Shown here piece after piece: positions 25,748 through 34,433 of a stretch of DNA of 35,814 bases. The position numbers were made by a program, and so were the translations under genes. Location: positions 1-35,814 of the forward strand of contig JAIORQ010000111.1 of assembly GCA_021108035.1 (NCBI GenBank), written 5' to 3'. The notes beneath the pieces were generated by a model that had not been told where the DNA came from, ran no database searches, and saw only the letters and a program-made list of their open reading frames with translations. How positions within the stretch are numbered: the first letter of the stretch is position 1; every line of letters begins with the position of its first letter. Source of the DNA: Bacteroidales bacterium. GTDB lineage: Bacteria > Bacteroidota > Bacteroidia > Bacteroidales > JAADGE01.

Positions 25748-26080
25748 TTAGTCAGCACAATTTACACAAAACCTGCTTTGAGGCATAAAAAGTAAACGCG
25801 GAACAGGGATAGCTTGTTTGCATCTTTGACATAGCCCGAAATCTTCATTACCCAAAGTTTTTTGCATATATTTTAATCCTTCAAGTTTCTTTTCAGCTTG
25901 TCGGAGTGCGGCTTCCGTAACGCTCTTGTTGTTTATAGCGTCCATACGAGAAATTCTGCCTATTGCACAATCCGGAGCAATCGGCTTATTTAACTCTTTA
26001 TAATCAGCAATTTTTTTCTTCGTTTTTGAAATCTCTTGTGAAATTTTTATTCTAATTTCTATTTTTTCGGATTCATTCAT
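25748..26080 (-). CDS. DksA/TraR-type C4 zinc-finger protein
   Basis: A protein of 110 residues from the chosen ATG (MNESEKIEIRIKISQEISKT). The N-terminal two thirds is a helical coiled coil (EISKTKKKIADYKELNKPIA ... ALRQAEKKLEGLKYMQKTLG). The C-terminus is the zinc finger LCQRCKQAIPVPRLLFMPQS followed by RFCVNCAD, i.e. C-x2-C-x17-C-x2-C. This is the DksA/TraR family layout; members bind RNA polymerase through the secondary channel and modulate transcription initiation, often with ppGpp. The coiled-coil tip does not carry the classical DxxDxA motif that I can see, so it may be a divergent member. A longer start at 26107 adds nine residues, but the 26080 start overlaps the upstream stop (8 bases), fitting translational coupling. 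Confidence 0.82.
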   Translation of the reverse strand: MNESEKIEIRIKISQEISKTKKKIADYKELNKPIAPDCAIGRISRMDAINNKSVTEAALRQAEKKLEGLKYMQKTLGNEDFGLCQRCKQAIPVPRLLFMPQSRFCVNCAD

Positions 26081-27035
26081 CTTCCTCTGTTTCTTGATTA
26101 TACTCATTGTATAGTTCTCTTAATTGCTGATGAAAATATACTTTTCCCTTATCTTTTGTTTTGTTTTCAACTTCAAAAACAACATCACCGGTATTTGTAT
26201 CAATTTTTTCCGAAACTTCAATTTCTTCTCCGTATCTTCTGTTTCTCAAAAGAATACGAATGGCTTGAACCAATCTTTCCAAATTATTGGAATAGCCCTC
26301 AGGAACATTTAAAGAGGGTATATCTGTTAAAATGATTAGACGATCGCCTGACATATTAGTCAGTTTAAATACTTTTGCAATGCCTATTTCCATTTCTTCA
26401 TTATCAATAAACTTATATTCCAAATTTAAGGTATCATTACTTACCGAAGCAATATCATCAAAAAAATACTCATTAGTTCTTTCATCATGAATTGAAGAAT
26501 TTATCCAATCGTAAATACATGAATAATAGCTGATAAAATTATCTGTTACAATTAAAATTTGCACCATCCAAATTGAATATGTATAAGTTCCGTCTTCTCC
26601 AATTTTTCTGCTTATTTGTTCAGTAGTGAAACCGGGCAATTGCCAATAAACAGGATAAGGTACAATAATAATATTTTCATCTTTAATACTTGAAGGATTA
26701 ATCTTCAACTGCTCAAGAGCTTTAGGTTTTATTACTTCATGAATATCTTCTGAAAACCAAATATCCATATCTCCGTCAGCAGCTTTTGAAGAGAATATAA
26801 TACCGGATGAAATAAAAGGTTTTATCAAAATCCATAAAGAAAACAATCCGACCAAAATAAAAACTACACTGATAACCGTAAAATCACCTATAATTTCAGC
26901 TTGCTCTAAATATAACATCAAAATACCGAGTATGAACACAATAAGGCCATATCTTGCATATTTTTTCAAAGTCGGTAAATCCGGCTCATCAAAATCAAAA
27001 TAATTATTGATCAGCTTCCTTTTATCACTACTCAT
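26073..27035 (-). CDS. Two-helix membrane protein of unknown function
   Basis: A 320-residue protein. Two membrane helices lie near the N-terminus: about 27-43 (YGLIVFILGILMLYLEQ) and 54-73 (VISVVFILVGLFSLWILIKP). The remaining 240 residues are hydrophilic and probably cytoplasmic, with an acidic end (NEYNQETEEDE). I recognise no family. The segment DNIIIVPYPVYWQLPGFTTE followed by WMVQILIVTDNFISYYSCIY suggests a globular domain. Its stop overlaps the start of the DksA-like gene, so the two are probably co-translated and may act together. A perfect 16-bp palindrome sits just upstream of its ATG. Confidence 0.8.
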   Translation of the reverse strand: MSSDKRKLINNYFDFDEPDLPTLKKYARYGLIVFILGILMLYLEQAEIIGDFTVISVVFILVGLFSLWILIKPFISSGIIFSSKAADGDMDIWFSEDIHEVIKPKALEQLKINPSSIKDENIIIVPYPVYWQLPGFTTEQISRKIGEDGTYTYSIWMVQILIVTDNFISYYSCIYDWINSSIHDERTNEYFFDDIASVSNDTLNLEYKFIDNEEMEIGIAKVFKLTNMSGDRLIILTDIPSLNVPEGYSNNLERLVQAIRILLRNRRYGEEIEVSEKIDTNTGDVVFEVENKTKDKGKVYFHQQLRELYNEYNQETEEDE

Positions 27036-27040
27036 ATGGT

Positions 27041-27056
27041 AATCTTTATAAAGATT
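27041..27056. promoter_or_regulatory. Perfect 16-bp palindrome
   Basis: AATCTTTATAAAGATT is its own reverse complement and lies 6 bases upstream of the minus-strand membrane protein ATG, in the intergenic region shared with mlaE. A dimeric regulator could bind here. AT-rich palindromes also arise by chance, so this is tentative. Confidence 0.4.
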
Positions 27057-27190
27057 ATGTAAAGATAAAAATAATTATATTAAGGCAAATTGAATATTGC
27101 CGTAAGATAAGTAAATTTGTTCTTTAATTGAATAACAGTTAAATATTTAAAATTATTTTACTTACTTTGTAGATGTAGCAAATAAGTTTA

Positions 27191-27931
27191 ATGAATACAT
27201 TTTATCATATAGGAAGATATCTGCTTTTCATGAAAAAGGTCTTCAAAAGACCTCAAAAATCTTCAATATTTTTAAATAATGTTTTTTTCGAGATTGAAAA
27301 ACTGGGTATCAATTCAATTATGATTGTTTTAATTATTTCTGTTTTTATGGGTGCTGTAATTACCCTACAAACGGCATATAATATTGAACTTTCTTTTGTA
27401 CCGCTTTATTTGGTTGGTCTCGGAACCAGAGATTCAATGTTTTTGGAGTTCTCATCAACCATTGTAGCATTAATCCTTGCCGGAAAAGTAGGTGCCAATA
27501 TTGCTTCGGAAATAGGTACAATGAAAATACATGAGCAGATTGAAGCACTTAATATGATGGGTGTGAATTCTGAAAGTCATTTAGTTCTGCCAAAAATCAT
27601 TGCTGCTGTTCTTACATTTCCCTTACTTACATTGTTCAGTATGTTCATTGGTATATTAGGGGGTTATTTGGCTGTTTATTTTACAAATGCCGTTCCCATA
27701 GATGATTTTGTATATGGACTCCATTATTATTTTATCCCTTTTTATATAACATATTCTTTAATTAAAGTTGTAATATTTGCTTTTATAATTGCTACAATAC
27801 CTGCATACCATGCATATTATGTACAAGGAGGAGCTTTAGAAGTTGGTAAAGCCAGTACTAAAGGTGTGGTTTATTCCAGCATATTAATTTTATTCTTCAA
27901 TGTTGTGATAACTCAAATCCTTTTATCTTGA
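27191..27931 (+). CDS. mlaE: MlaE-type ABC transporter permease
   Basis: A 246-residue integral membrane permease of the MlaE/YrbE family, part of the system that moves phospholipids between the membranes to keep the outer membrane asymmetric. Typical features: an N-terminal amphipathic interfacial helix (about 1-35), FMGAVITLQTAYNIEL, then TIVALILAGKVGANIASEIG, the conserved core IHEQIEALNMMGVNSESHLV, PKIIAAVLTFPLLTLFSMFI, and the end KASTKGVVYSSILILFFNVV. About five membrane segments. mlaF follows with a 4-base overlap. No mlaD (MCE) gene is present in the window. Confidence 0.93.
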   Translation: MNTFYHIGRYLLFMKKVFKRPQKSSIFLNNVFFEIEKLGINSIMIVLIISVFMGAVITLQTAYNIELSFVPLYLVGLGTRDSMFLEFSSTIVALILAGKVGANIASEIGTMKIHEQIEALNMMGVNSESHLVLPKIIAAVLTFPLLTLFSMFIGILGGYLAVYFTNAVPIDDFVYGLHYYFIPFYITYSLIKVVIFAFIIATIPAYHAYYVQGGALEVGKASTKGVVYSSILILFFNVVITQILLS

Positions 27932-28674
27932 TAGTCGCAAAAAACATATCGAAATCCTTCAATGATAATCATGTTTTGAATGATATTTCACTGATATGCA
28001 AAAAAGGAGAGACTAATTTGATCATCGGAGAAAGCGGTTCCGGTAAAACCGTTCTTTTAAAGTCAATATTAGGAATTCACCAAATAGACAAAGGACAGAT
28101 TATATACGGTGATGATATTTTCACTGATATGAATCATAAAGAAAAGCAAAAGATACGACAGGAGATCGGTATGGTTTTTCAAGGCGGTGCACTTTTTGAT
28201 TCTTCCACAGTATTTGAAAACATTATATTTCCTCTGCAAATGTTTTCAAAGATGAGCAAGGCAGAAATGCATAATCGAGTAAGATTTTGTCTTGAGCGTG
28301 TTAATCTTCACAATGTTGATGATCTTTATCCGTCTGAGATCAGCGGAGGTATGCAAAAAAGAGTCGCAATAGCGAGAGCTGTTGTTTTAAATCCTAAATA
28401 TCTTTTTTTTGATGAACCTAATTCAGGTTTGGATCCGAAAACAGCAATCGTTATTGATAATTTGATAAAAGAGTTAACCATTGATTTTAATACCGTTACC
28501 GTAATTAATACTCACGATATGAATTCTGTTGCTGAGATCGGCGATAATATTGCATTTATTTATAACGGACAAAAATGGTGGTACGGTAATAAAGAAGAAA
28601 TAATGCACACAGATAATAAAGAGCTGAATGATTTTGTTTTTGCAACCAAATTAATGCGTGATCTAAAAAAATAA
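27928..28674 (+). CDS. mlaF: MlaF-type ABC transporter ATPase
   Basis: A 248-residue ATP-binding subunit powering the MlaE permease. Walker A GESGSGKT (34-41), Q-loop MVFQGGALFD (82-91), ABC signature SGGMQKRVAIARA (139-151), Walker B YLFFDEP (158-164) with D-loop SGLDP, and an H-loop His in NTHDMNS. The start is TTG at 27928, overlapping the mlaE stop as TTGA; an ATG-initiated version would lose the first strand of the domain, so TTG is preferred. The overlap supports translational coupling. Cytoplasmic face of the inner membrane. Confidence 0.95.
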   Translation: MIVAKNISKSFNDNHVLNDISLICKKGETNLIIGESGSGKTVLLKSILGIHQIDKGQIIYGDDIFTDMNHKEKQKIRQEIGMVFQGGALFDSSTVFENIIFPLQMFSKMSKAEMHNRVRFCLERVNLHNVDDLYPSEISGGMQKRVAIARAVVLNPKYLFFDEPNSGLDPKTAIVIDNLIKELTIDFNTVTVINTHDMNSVAEIGDNIAFIYNGQKWWYGNKEEIMHTDNKELNDFVFATKLMRDLKK

Positions 28675-28707
28675 ATTGTTCATTTATTCTTATTATTTTA
28701 TATCCCC

Positions 28708-29733
28708 TTAATTATTTTTCACGGCATTCCATCCTTGTGCTTGTATTTCAATCTCCGATCCTTCACCGGTAACCAAATAATTACCTTTTGTTTGCTCTGT
28801 TATATGTCCAATAATTGTAACATCCGGATTGCTTTTAAATTTATTATAATCTGCTTGTGAAATAGTAAATAACAATTCATAATCTTCACCTCCGTTCAGG
28901 GCAAATGTTGTCGGTACAATTTGAAGTTCATTTGCAAATGCATGTGTTTCCTCAGCAATCGGAATTTTTTGATCATAAATTCTGCATCCGCAATTTGATT
29001 CCTCACTAATGTGTAACAGTTCAGAAGATAAACCATCGGAAATATCTATCATAGATGTCGGCTTGATTTTCAGTTCATCAAACAATTTTATAATATCAAC
29101 TCTTGCTTCCGGTTTTAATTGTTTACCCAATATATAATCATAACCTTCCAATTCAGGTTGAATTTCCGGATTACTTCTGAAGACATCTTGTTCTCTTTGT
29201 AATAATTTTAAACCTGCATATGCTCCGCCCAAATCTCCTGAAACACAAATCAAATCATTTTCTTTTGCACCGGATCTGTATGTAATTTTATTTTTATCTG
29301 CCTCTCCCACTGCAGTAATACAAATTACCATACCGGTAACAGAAGAACTTGTATCACCGCCGATCAAATCAACTTTATAAGTATCACATGCTAATTTAAT
29401 ACCTTTATAAACTTCTTCAATTGATTCCAATGTAAATCGGTTTGAGATTGCAACAGATACAGTAATTTGCTTTGGACTTGCATTCATTGCAAATACATCC
29501 GAAAGATTAACAATAACAGCTTTGTAGCCAAGATGTTTTAAAGGAACATAAGATAAATCAAAATGTATTCCTTCTATTAATATATCTGTAGTTATCACAG
29601 TCTCTTTATTTTGATATGATAAAACTGCAGCATCATCTCCTACTCCTTTAACAGTAGATTTATTGTAAATTGATATATCTTTGCTCAGTCTTTTAATCAA
29701 ACCAAATTCACCTAATTCAGAAATACTTGTCAT
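28708..29733 (-). CDS. thiL: Thiamine-monophosphate kinase
   Basis: ThiL phosphorylates thiamine monophosphate to thiamine pyrophosphate, the last step of cofactor synthesis. The 341-residue protein has the AIR-synthase-like fold signatures: the N-terminal ISELGEFGLIKRLS, GVGDDAAVLSYQNKETVITT with its Mg-binding Asp, TDILIEGIHFDLSYVPLKHL, the conserved GGDTSSSVTGMVICITAVGE, and STLNGGEDYELLFT-type text near the end (ALNGGEDYELLFTISQ). The length fits the family. It is divergent from the lipoprotein gene with only 38 bases between starts, and it converges on mlaF. yjbQ, at the left end of the window, belongs to a family also linked to thiamine, but there is no operon link. Confidence 0.96.
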   Translation of the reverse strand: MTSISELGEFGLIKRLSKDISIYNKSTVKGVGDDAAVLSYQNKETVITTDILIEGIHFDLSYVPLKHLGYKAVIVNLSDVFAMNASPKQITVSVAISNRFTLESIEEVYKGIKLACDTYKVDLIGGDTSSSVTGMVICITAVGEADKNKITYRSGAKENDLICVSGDLGGAYAGLKLLQREQDVFRSNPEIQPELEGYDYILGKQLKPEARVDIIKLFDELKIKPTSMIDISDGLSSELLHISEESNCGCRIYDQKIPIAEETHAFANELQIVPTTFALNGGEDYELLFTISQADYNKFKSNPDVTIIGHITEQTKGNYLVTGEGSEIEIQAQGWNAVKNN

Positions 29734-29771
29734 AATAATTCTGCGTTTAAACTATAAAATAAAATGCAAAG

Positions 29772-30257
29772 ATGAAAAAACACTTATATATAAAAAATTT
29801 ATTCTTTCTGATTTTAATTACACTAACTTTATCAAATTGTAACTATAAAGAAGTTGAGATTGGAGAAATTGAAGAAATAAAATTAAAAGAAACAGGAATA
29901 AAAAAAATTCCTTTGACAATAAAAATACAAGTAAATAATCCGAATAATTACAAAATAAAAGTTACAAGTTATAATATTAAATTGTCAATCAAAGAAATAG
30001 ATTTTGTTACTGCAGAAGATGATTCAAAAATTGTTATACCTGCAAAATATAAAGGAACAATACCTATAGCTTTTACACTTAAACCAAACATCAGAGGAAT
30101 TTTTTCAATTAAATCGCTTATATTAATTGCAGAAATTTTCAAAAAAAATTCAATTAAAATTAATGCAACCGGTTACTTCAAAATTAAGGTGTTTTTGTTT
30201 TCAAAAAAAATTCATGTTAATGAAAAAAGAACAATAAAATTAACCGGTAACCAATAG
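29772..30257 (+). CDS. LEA14-like (LEA type 2) lipoprotein
   Basis: A 161-residue protein with a lipoprotein signal peptide: MKKHLYIKNLFFLILITLTL and the lipobox LSNC, with the acylated Cys at about residue 23. The mature part is one beta-sandwich resembling the LEA type 2/WHy domain, including PLTIKIQVNNPNNYKIKVTS with its NPN(N) turn, IVIPAKYKGTIPIAFTLKP, and a final INATGYFKIKVFLFSKK. Such domains occur in envelope lipoproteins of Bacteroidota; no activity is known. It begins a small same-strand cluster with the SPOR protein and the outer-membrane barrel. Confidence 0.8.
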   Translation: MKKHLYIKNLFFLILITLTLSNCNYKEVEIGEIEEIKLKETGIKKIPLTIKIQVNNPNNYKIKVTSYNIKLSIKEIDFVTAEDDSKIVIPAKYKGTIPIAFTLKPNIRGIFSIKSLILIAEIFKKNSIKINATGYFKIKVFLFSKKIHVNEKRTIKLTGNQ

Positions 30258-30288
30258 TTTTTTTACTTTTGAAGTCTGAAAACCGCAA

Positions 30289-30804
30289 ATGAAACTAATG
30301 AAAAAAATAATTCTTATTTTAATATTTTCCATTTTTTCTCTTTCAGTTTTTTCTCAAAAAGAAACCTTCAAAATTGAAAATTCCGGTATTACTCCGGTTG
30401 GTATAATTTCCGGTAACGGTAATATCAGCATCACACAGGATGTTCTTCTCCGAAAAGCTGTTAAAAGGCATATTGAGATAAATAATAATAAATTCAAAGG
30501 ATATAGAGTTCAAATCTACATGGGTTCAGGACAAAAAGCAATGGGTGAAGCACAAGGAGCAAAAAGAAGATTCTTGACAAGGTACGGGAATCAACATGGT
30601 GCTTATACTAATTTCGATTCACCTTTTTATAAAGTAAAAGTCGGCGATTTCAGATCCAAAGCAGAAGCCATGAATTTTAAAAGTATTATTGAAAAGACCT
30701 TCCCGAATTCCTGGGTTGTTCCGGGCAGAGTTAATTATCCCGTTGATGTTAATGATCCTGCAGAAATTAATGATCCCGTAGAAGTTAATGATGTCAATAA
30801 TTAA
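30289..30804 (+). CDS. SPOR domain-containing exported protein
   Basis: A 171-residue protein with a signal peptide (MKLMKKIILILIFSIFSLSV, FSQ/K) and a SPOR-like domain at about 71-147: GYRVQIYMGSGQKAMGEAQG, FYKVKVGDFRSKAEAMNFKS, TFPNSWVVPGR. SPOR domains bind glycan strands lacking stem peptides, such as septal peptidoglycan. The tail repeats VNDP-type units (DVNDPAEINDPVEVNDVNN). An alternative ATG at the second MKK would shorten it by three residues. Four bases separate it from the next gene, so they are co-transcribed. Confidence 0.85.
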   Translation: MKLMKKIILILIFSIFSLSVFSQKETFKIENSGITPVGIISGNGNISITQDVLLRKAVKRHIEINNNKFKGYRVQIYMGSGQKAMGEAQGAKRRFLTRYGNQHGAYTNFDSPFYKVKVGDFRSKAEAMNFKSIIEKTFPNSWVVPGRVNYPVDVNDPAEINDPVEVNDVNN

Positions 30805-30807
30805 ACA

Positions 30808-31566
30808 ATGAAAATAAAAAAAATATGTTTACTTACATTTTTTTTAATCTTCACAATCACAAGTTTTTCACAAATAGTAAATATTGAAAAAAAAAGAAAA
30901 GAAGAAAACGGATTTCAAACAACAATCGGCTTATATTTTAATATAGATGAAACAAACAACCGTATAACAGAACTGAAAAATCTTATTGATTTGCAATATT
31001 CTCTAAACTCGCACACATTTATTCTTTTAAACGATATAAAATTATTAAAGACTGATAAGGGATCGTTAACCAACAACGGCTTTCAGCATTTAAGATATAA
31101 TTACACTATTAAAGACAGTAGTTTTCTCACATTAGAGGCATTCGGACAATATCAATACAATGAACAAAAATTATTACAACACAGGATATTAGGCGGTGTG
31201 GGTCCTCGTTTCAGGATAATCAATGAAAAGAAGATCAAATGGTATATCGCTCCCTTGATCATGTATGAATATGAACAATTATCTGACAGTTTAACCACAG
31301 AAACAAAATTTATGAGGTGGGATGCATATACTAACTTTAATTATTCTTTAAGCAAATTGCTTTCATTTAATTTGATTGCATATTACCAACCTGCTTTTTC
31401 AAATTATTACGATTTCCGTATTTCAGGAGAAGCCGGAATTAGATTTAATATTGCCGAATATTTATTTTTTGATATAAGTTATTCTGCTGATTATAATAAT
31501 CTTCCTCCAAGTGATGTTCAAAATACATTTTGGTATTTTAAAAACAGACTTATTTTCAAATTGTAA
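30808..31566 (+). CDS. DUF481-like outer-membrane beta-barrel protein
   Basis: A 252-residue protein with a signal peptide (KKICLLTFFLIFTITSFSQI). The body has the alternating aromatic strands of a small barrel: GFQTTIGLYFNIDETNNRIT, the central LTLEAFGQYQYNEQKLLQHR, GGVGPRF, YIAPLIMYEYEQL, RWDAYTNFNYSL, and the end FWYFKNRLIFKL. The pattern 'F.QYQYN..RLL.R.L.G.GPR' resembles DUF481 (salt-induced outer-membrane protein/YdiY) family members. Probably an outer-membrane protein of unknown function, third in the envelope cluster. Confidence 0.75.
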   Translation: MKIKKICLLTFFLIFTITSFSQIVNIEKKRKEENGFQTTIGLYFNIDETNNRITELKNLIDLQYSLNSHTFILLNDIKLLKTDKGSLTNNGFQHLRYNYTIKDSSFLTLEAFGQYQYNEQKLLQHRILGGVGPRFRIINEKKIKWYIAPLIMYEYEQLSDSLTTETKFMRWDAYTNFNYSLSKLLSFNLIAYYQPAFSNYYDFRISGEAGIRFNIAEYLFFDISYSADYNNLPPSDVQNTFWYFKNRLIFKL

Positions 31567-31603
31567 AGGATAAATTTGCTGTAATCCCTTTTTATTTTCT
31601 TTC

Positions 31604-31633
31604 TTGTTTTTCAGGTTTACTGTCTTATATTTG
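31604..31633 (+). promoter_or_regulatory. Canonical Bacteroidota promoter before valS
   Basis: TTG (31604-31606), exactly 19 bases, then TATATTTG (31626-31633) match the TTG-N19-TAnnTTTG consensus fully. Transcription would start near 31640, leaving a leader of about 150 bases before the valS ATG. The leader has a tiny ORF (MVLLLFL) but no clear terminator hairpin. Confidence 0.75.
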
Positions 31634-31792
31634 CACAAATTTTTGGCTGTTATTAATATGGTTCTCTTGTTATTTTTATGAAACAATTTTTTATAAATGT
31701 AGTTATATGACTGATTTAAATGATCAAATGCTATAATGATTGAATGCTTAAATAAAACAAAAAGATATTATTGAGATTAATATTTTCATATA

Positions 31793-34429
31793 ATGAACGA
31801 AACTTCAACAAAATACAACCCGCAAAAAACAGAAAATAAGTGGTATCAATACTGGCTTGATAATAAATTCTTTAAGTCAACACCTGATGAGCGTAAACCA
31901 TATACAATAGTTATACCTCCTCCCAATGTTACAGGTGTTCTTCATATGGGGCATATAATGAACAACACCATACAAGATATTCTCATCAGACGTGCAAGAA
32001 TGCAAGGTAAAAATGCTTGCTGGGTACCCGGAACTGATCATGCTTCCATTGCCACCGAAGCAAAAGTTGTGAACAAACTTGCAGAAGAAGGCATAGATAA
32101 AAATTCAATCAGTAGAGATGAGTTTATGAAACATGCTTGGGATTGGACTGATAAACACGGAGGAATAATCCTTGAACAATTAAAAAAAATTGGTGCATCT
32201 TGTGATTGGGACAGAACAAAATTCACACTTGATGACGATTTGTATGAAAGTGTTATCAAAGTATTTATCGACCTGTTTAATAAAGGGTTGATATACAGGG
32301 GTGTCAGAATGGTAAATTGGGATCCGAAAGCAAAAACTGCAGTTTCTGATGAAGAAGTCGAATATAAAGATGAACAATCAAAACTTTATTATGTAAAATA
32401 TAAGATAGTTGACAGTAATGATTATATCACTATCGCTACAACCAGACCTGAAACTATATTAGGGGACTCTGCTGTTTGTGTTCATCCCAAAGATGAAAGA
32501 TACTTTAAATTTCACGGAAAAAAAGCAATCATTCCGCTTATCAACAGAGAAGTTCCGATTATTACTGATGATTATATTGATATTGAATTCGGAACAGGAG
32601 CATTAAAAGTAACTCCGGCACATGACGAAAATGACTACAAACTCGGAGAAAAACATAATTTGCTTAGTTTCAACATATTCAATGACGACGGAACAATGAG
32701 TAAAGATGCAATTCTTTATGAAAATAAAGACAGATTTGAAGTAAGAAAACTTATTATTACAGACCTTGAAAAAGCAGGAAATATTGTTAAAATTGAAGAT
32801 TACACAAATCGCGTCGGATATTCACAAAGAACACAAGTTCCAATAGAACCAAAACTTTCAATGCAATGGTTTTTAAAAACGGAAGAGCTTGTAAAGCCTG
32901 CCATTGAACATGTTAACAATAATGATATTAATTTTTCTCCAAAAAGATTTGTAAATACTTACAATCACTGGATGGAAAATATCAGAGATTGGAATATATC
33001 TCGCCAATTATGGTGGGGACACAGAATTCCGGCTTATTATTTACCAAACAGTAATGAATTTGTTACAGCAGAAAATATTGAAAAAGCATTAATTCTTGCT
33101 ATTGAGAAGACCGGAAACAAAAATCTTAAAATTGAAGACCTAAAACAAGACGAAGATGTTTTAGACACCTGGTTTTCATCTTGGCTTTGGCCTATTTCAG
33201 TTTTTGACGGAATAAGATACCCTGAAAATGAAGATATTAAATATTATTATCCGACCAATGTTCTTGCAACCGGTCATGATATTATCTTCTTTTGGGTTGC
33301 AAGAATGATTATTGCAGGATATGAATTCCGAAAAGAATTACCTTTTAAAGATGTATATTTTACGGGAATGGTTAGAGATGAACAAAGACGTAAAATGTCC
33401 AAACAACTTGGCAATTCTCCCGACCCGCTAAAATTAATTGAGCAATTCGGAGCTGACGGTGTAAGATTCGGAATGATGTTATGCTCGCCTGCCGGAGGCG
33501 ATTTGTTATATAATGAAAGCTTACCTGAGCAAGGCAGAAATTTTTCTAACAAAATTTGGAATGCATTCAGGTTAACTCAAAGTTGGGAAATTGATAAAAC
33601 CATTGAACAACCGGAACATGCAAAAGTTGCTCTTGATTGGTTTAATGAAAAATTTAACGAACAAATTGCAAGTTTAAACGGGTTGTATGATACCTTCAAA
33701 CTTTCAGAAGCATTAATGCTTGTTTATAAACTTTTTAGAGATGAGTTTTCATCATGGTTATTGGAAATTTTAAAACCCAATTATCAAAAACCGATAGATG
33801 TAAAAACTTACAATAAAGTAAAAGCATATTTTGATAAATTGTTAAGAATTCTTCATCCTTTTATGCCGTTTATTACAGAAGAAATTTGGCAACAAATTGA
33901 AAAAAGAAAAGACGGAGAAAGTATTATGATTTCAAAAATGCCTGTTTCACAAAAATATGATACAGAAATAATTGCAACCTTCGATTTGGCAAAAGAAATT
34001 ATAACACAAGTAAGAAATATCAGAAAAGAAAAAAATCTTTCTTATAAAAACAGATTAATCCTTTTATATAAAGATACAAACAACAGTTACGACAAAAGCT
34101 TTGAAACTGTAATTTTAAGGTTAGGCGGAATAGATAAAATTTCAGAAACAAAAGAAAAAGTTGACGGAGCATTTCATTTTGTTGTTAAAAAAACAGAATT
34201 TTTTGTTCCTCTCGGAGATTTAATTGATAAAGATGACGAGATTAAGAAATTAACGGAAGAATTAAAATATGCAACCGGTTTCCTTAATTCTGTGATGAAA
34301 AAATTAGGGAATGAACGTTTTGTAAATAATGCACCTGCACAAGTTATTGAAAAAGAAAACATAAAAAAGGCTGATGCTGAAGCAAAGATTAAGGCTTTAG
34401 AAGAGCAGATAAAAACACTAAAACAATAA
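31793..34429 (+). CDS. valS: Valyl-tRNA synthetase
   Basis: A class I aminoacyl-tRNA synthetase charging tRNA-Val. The 878-residue protein has the HIGH signature as HMGH (51-54, in PPPNVTGVLHMGHIMNN), the ACWVPGTDHASIATEAKVVN segment, an editing domain with TTRPETILGDSAVCVHP, the KMSKS signature as KMSKQ (534-538, in RRKMSKQLGNSPDP), a helical anticodon domain and a C-terminal coiled coil (DEIKKLTEELKY ... ALEEQIKTLKQ), typical of bacterial ValRS. The length is normal. manC begins four bases after the stop, so both are probably on one transcript. Confidence 0.98.
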   Translation: MNETSTKYNPQKTENKWYQYWLDNKFFKSTPDERKPYTIVIPPPNVTGVLHMGHIMNNTIQDILIRRARMQGKNACWVPGTDHASIATEAKVVNKLAEEGIDKNSISRDEFMKHAWDWTDKHGGIILEQLKKIGASCDWDRTKFTLDDDLYESVIKVFIDLFNKGLIYRGVRMVNWDPKAKTAVSDEEVEYKDEQSKLYYVKYKIVDSNDYITIATTRPETILGDSAVCVHPKDERYFKFHGKKAIIPLINREVPIITDDYIDIEFGTGALKVTPAHDENDYKLGEKHNLLSFNIFNDDGTMSKDAILYENKDRFEVRKLIITDLEKAGNIVKIEDYTNRVGYSQRTQVPIEPKLSMQWFLKTEELVKPAIEHVNNNDINFSPKRFVNTYNHWMENIRDWNISRQLWWGHRIPAYYLPNSNEFVTAENIEKALILAIEKTGNKNLKIEDLKQDEDVLDTWFSSWLWPISVFDGIRYPENEDIKYYYPTNVLATGHDIIFFWVARMIIAGYEFRKELPFKDVYFTGMVRDEQRRKMSKQLGNSPDPLKLIEQFGADGVRFGMMLCSPAGGDLLYNESLPEQGRNFSNKIWNAFRLTQSWEIDKTIEQPEHAKVALDWFNEKFNEQIASLNGLYDTFKLSEALMLVYKLFRDEFSSWLLEILKPNYQKPIDVKTYNKVKAYFDKLLRILHPFMPFITEEIWQQIEKRKDGESIMISKMPVSQKYDTEIIATFDLAKEIITQVRNIRKEKNLSYKNRLILLYKDTNNSYDKSFETVILRLGGIDKISETKEKVDGAFHFVVKKTEFFVPLGDLIDKDDEIKKLTEELKYATGFLNSVMKKLGNERFVNNAPAQVIEKENIKKADAEAKIKALEEQIKTLKQ

Positions 34430-34433
34430 AAGG

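Noticed and set aside
30264-30271. TACTTTTG as a promoter for the SPOR gene
   Set aside because: It matches the -7 consensus but no TTG lies near 19 bases upstream, and co-transcription with the preceding lipoprotein gene is enough.
31462-31686. Minus-strand ORF in the gap before valS
   Set aside because: It overlaps the end of the outer-membrane protein gene and the valS promoter, and looks like chance AT-rich coding.
31640-31792. T-box riboswitch for valS
   Set aside because: No T-box sequence, specifier stem or terminator/antiterminator was visible, and T-boxes are not usual in this phylum.
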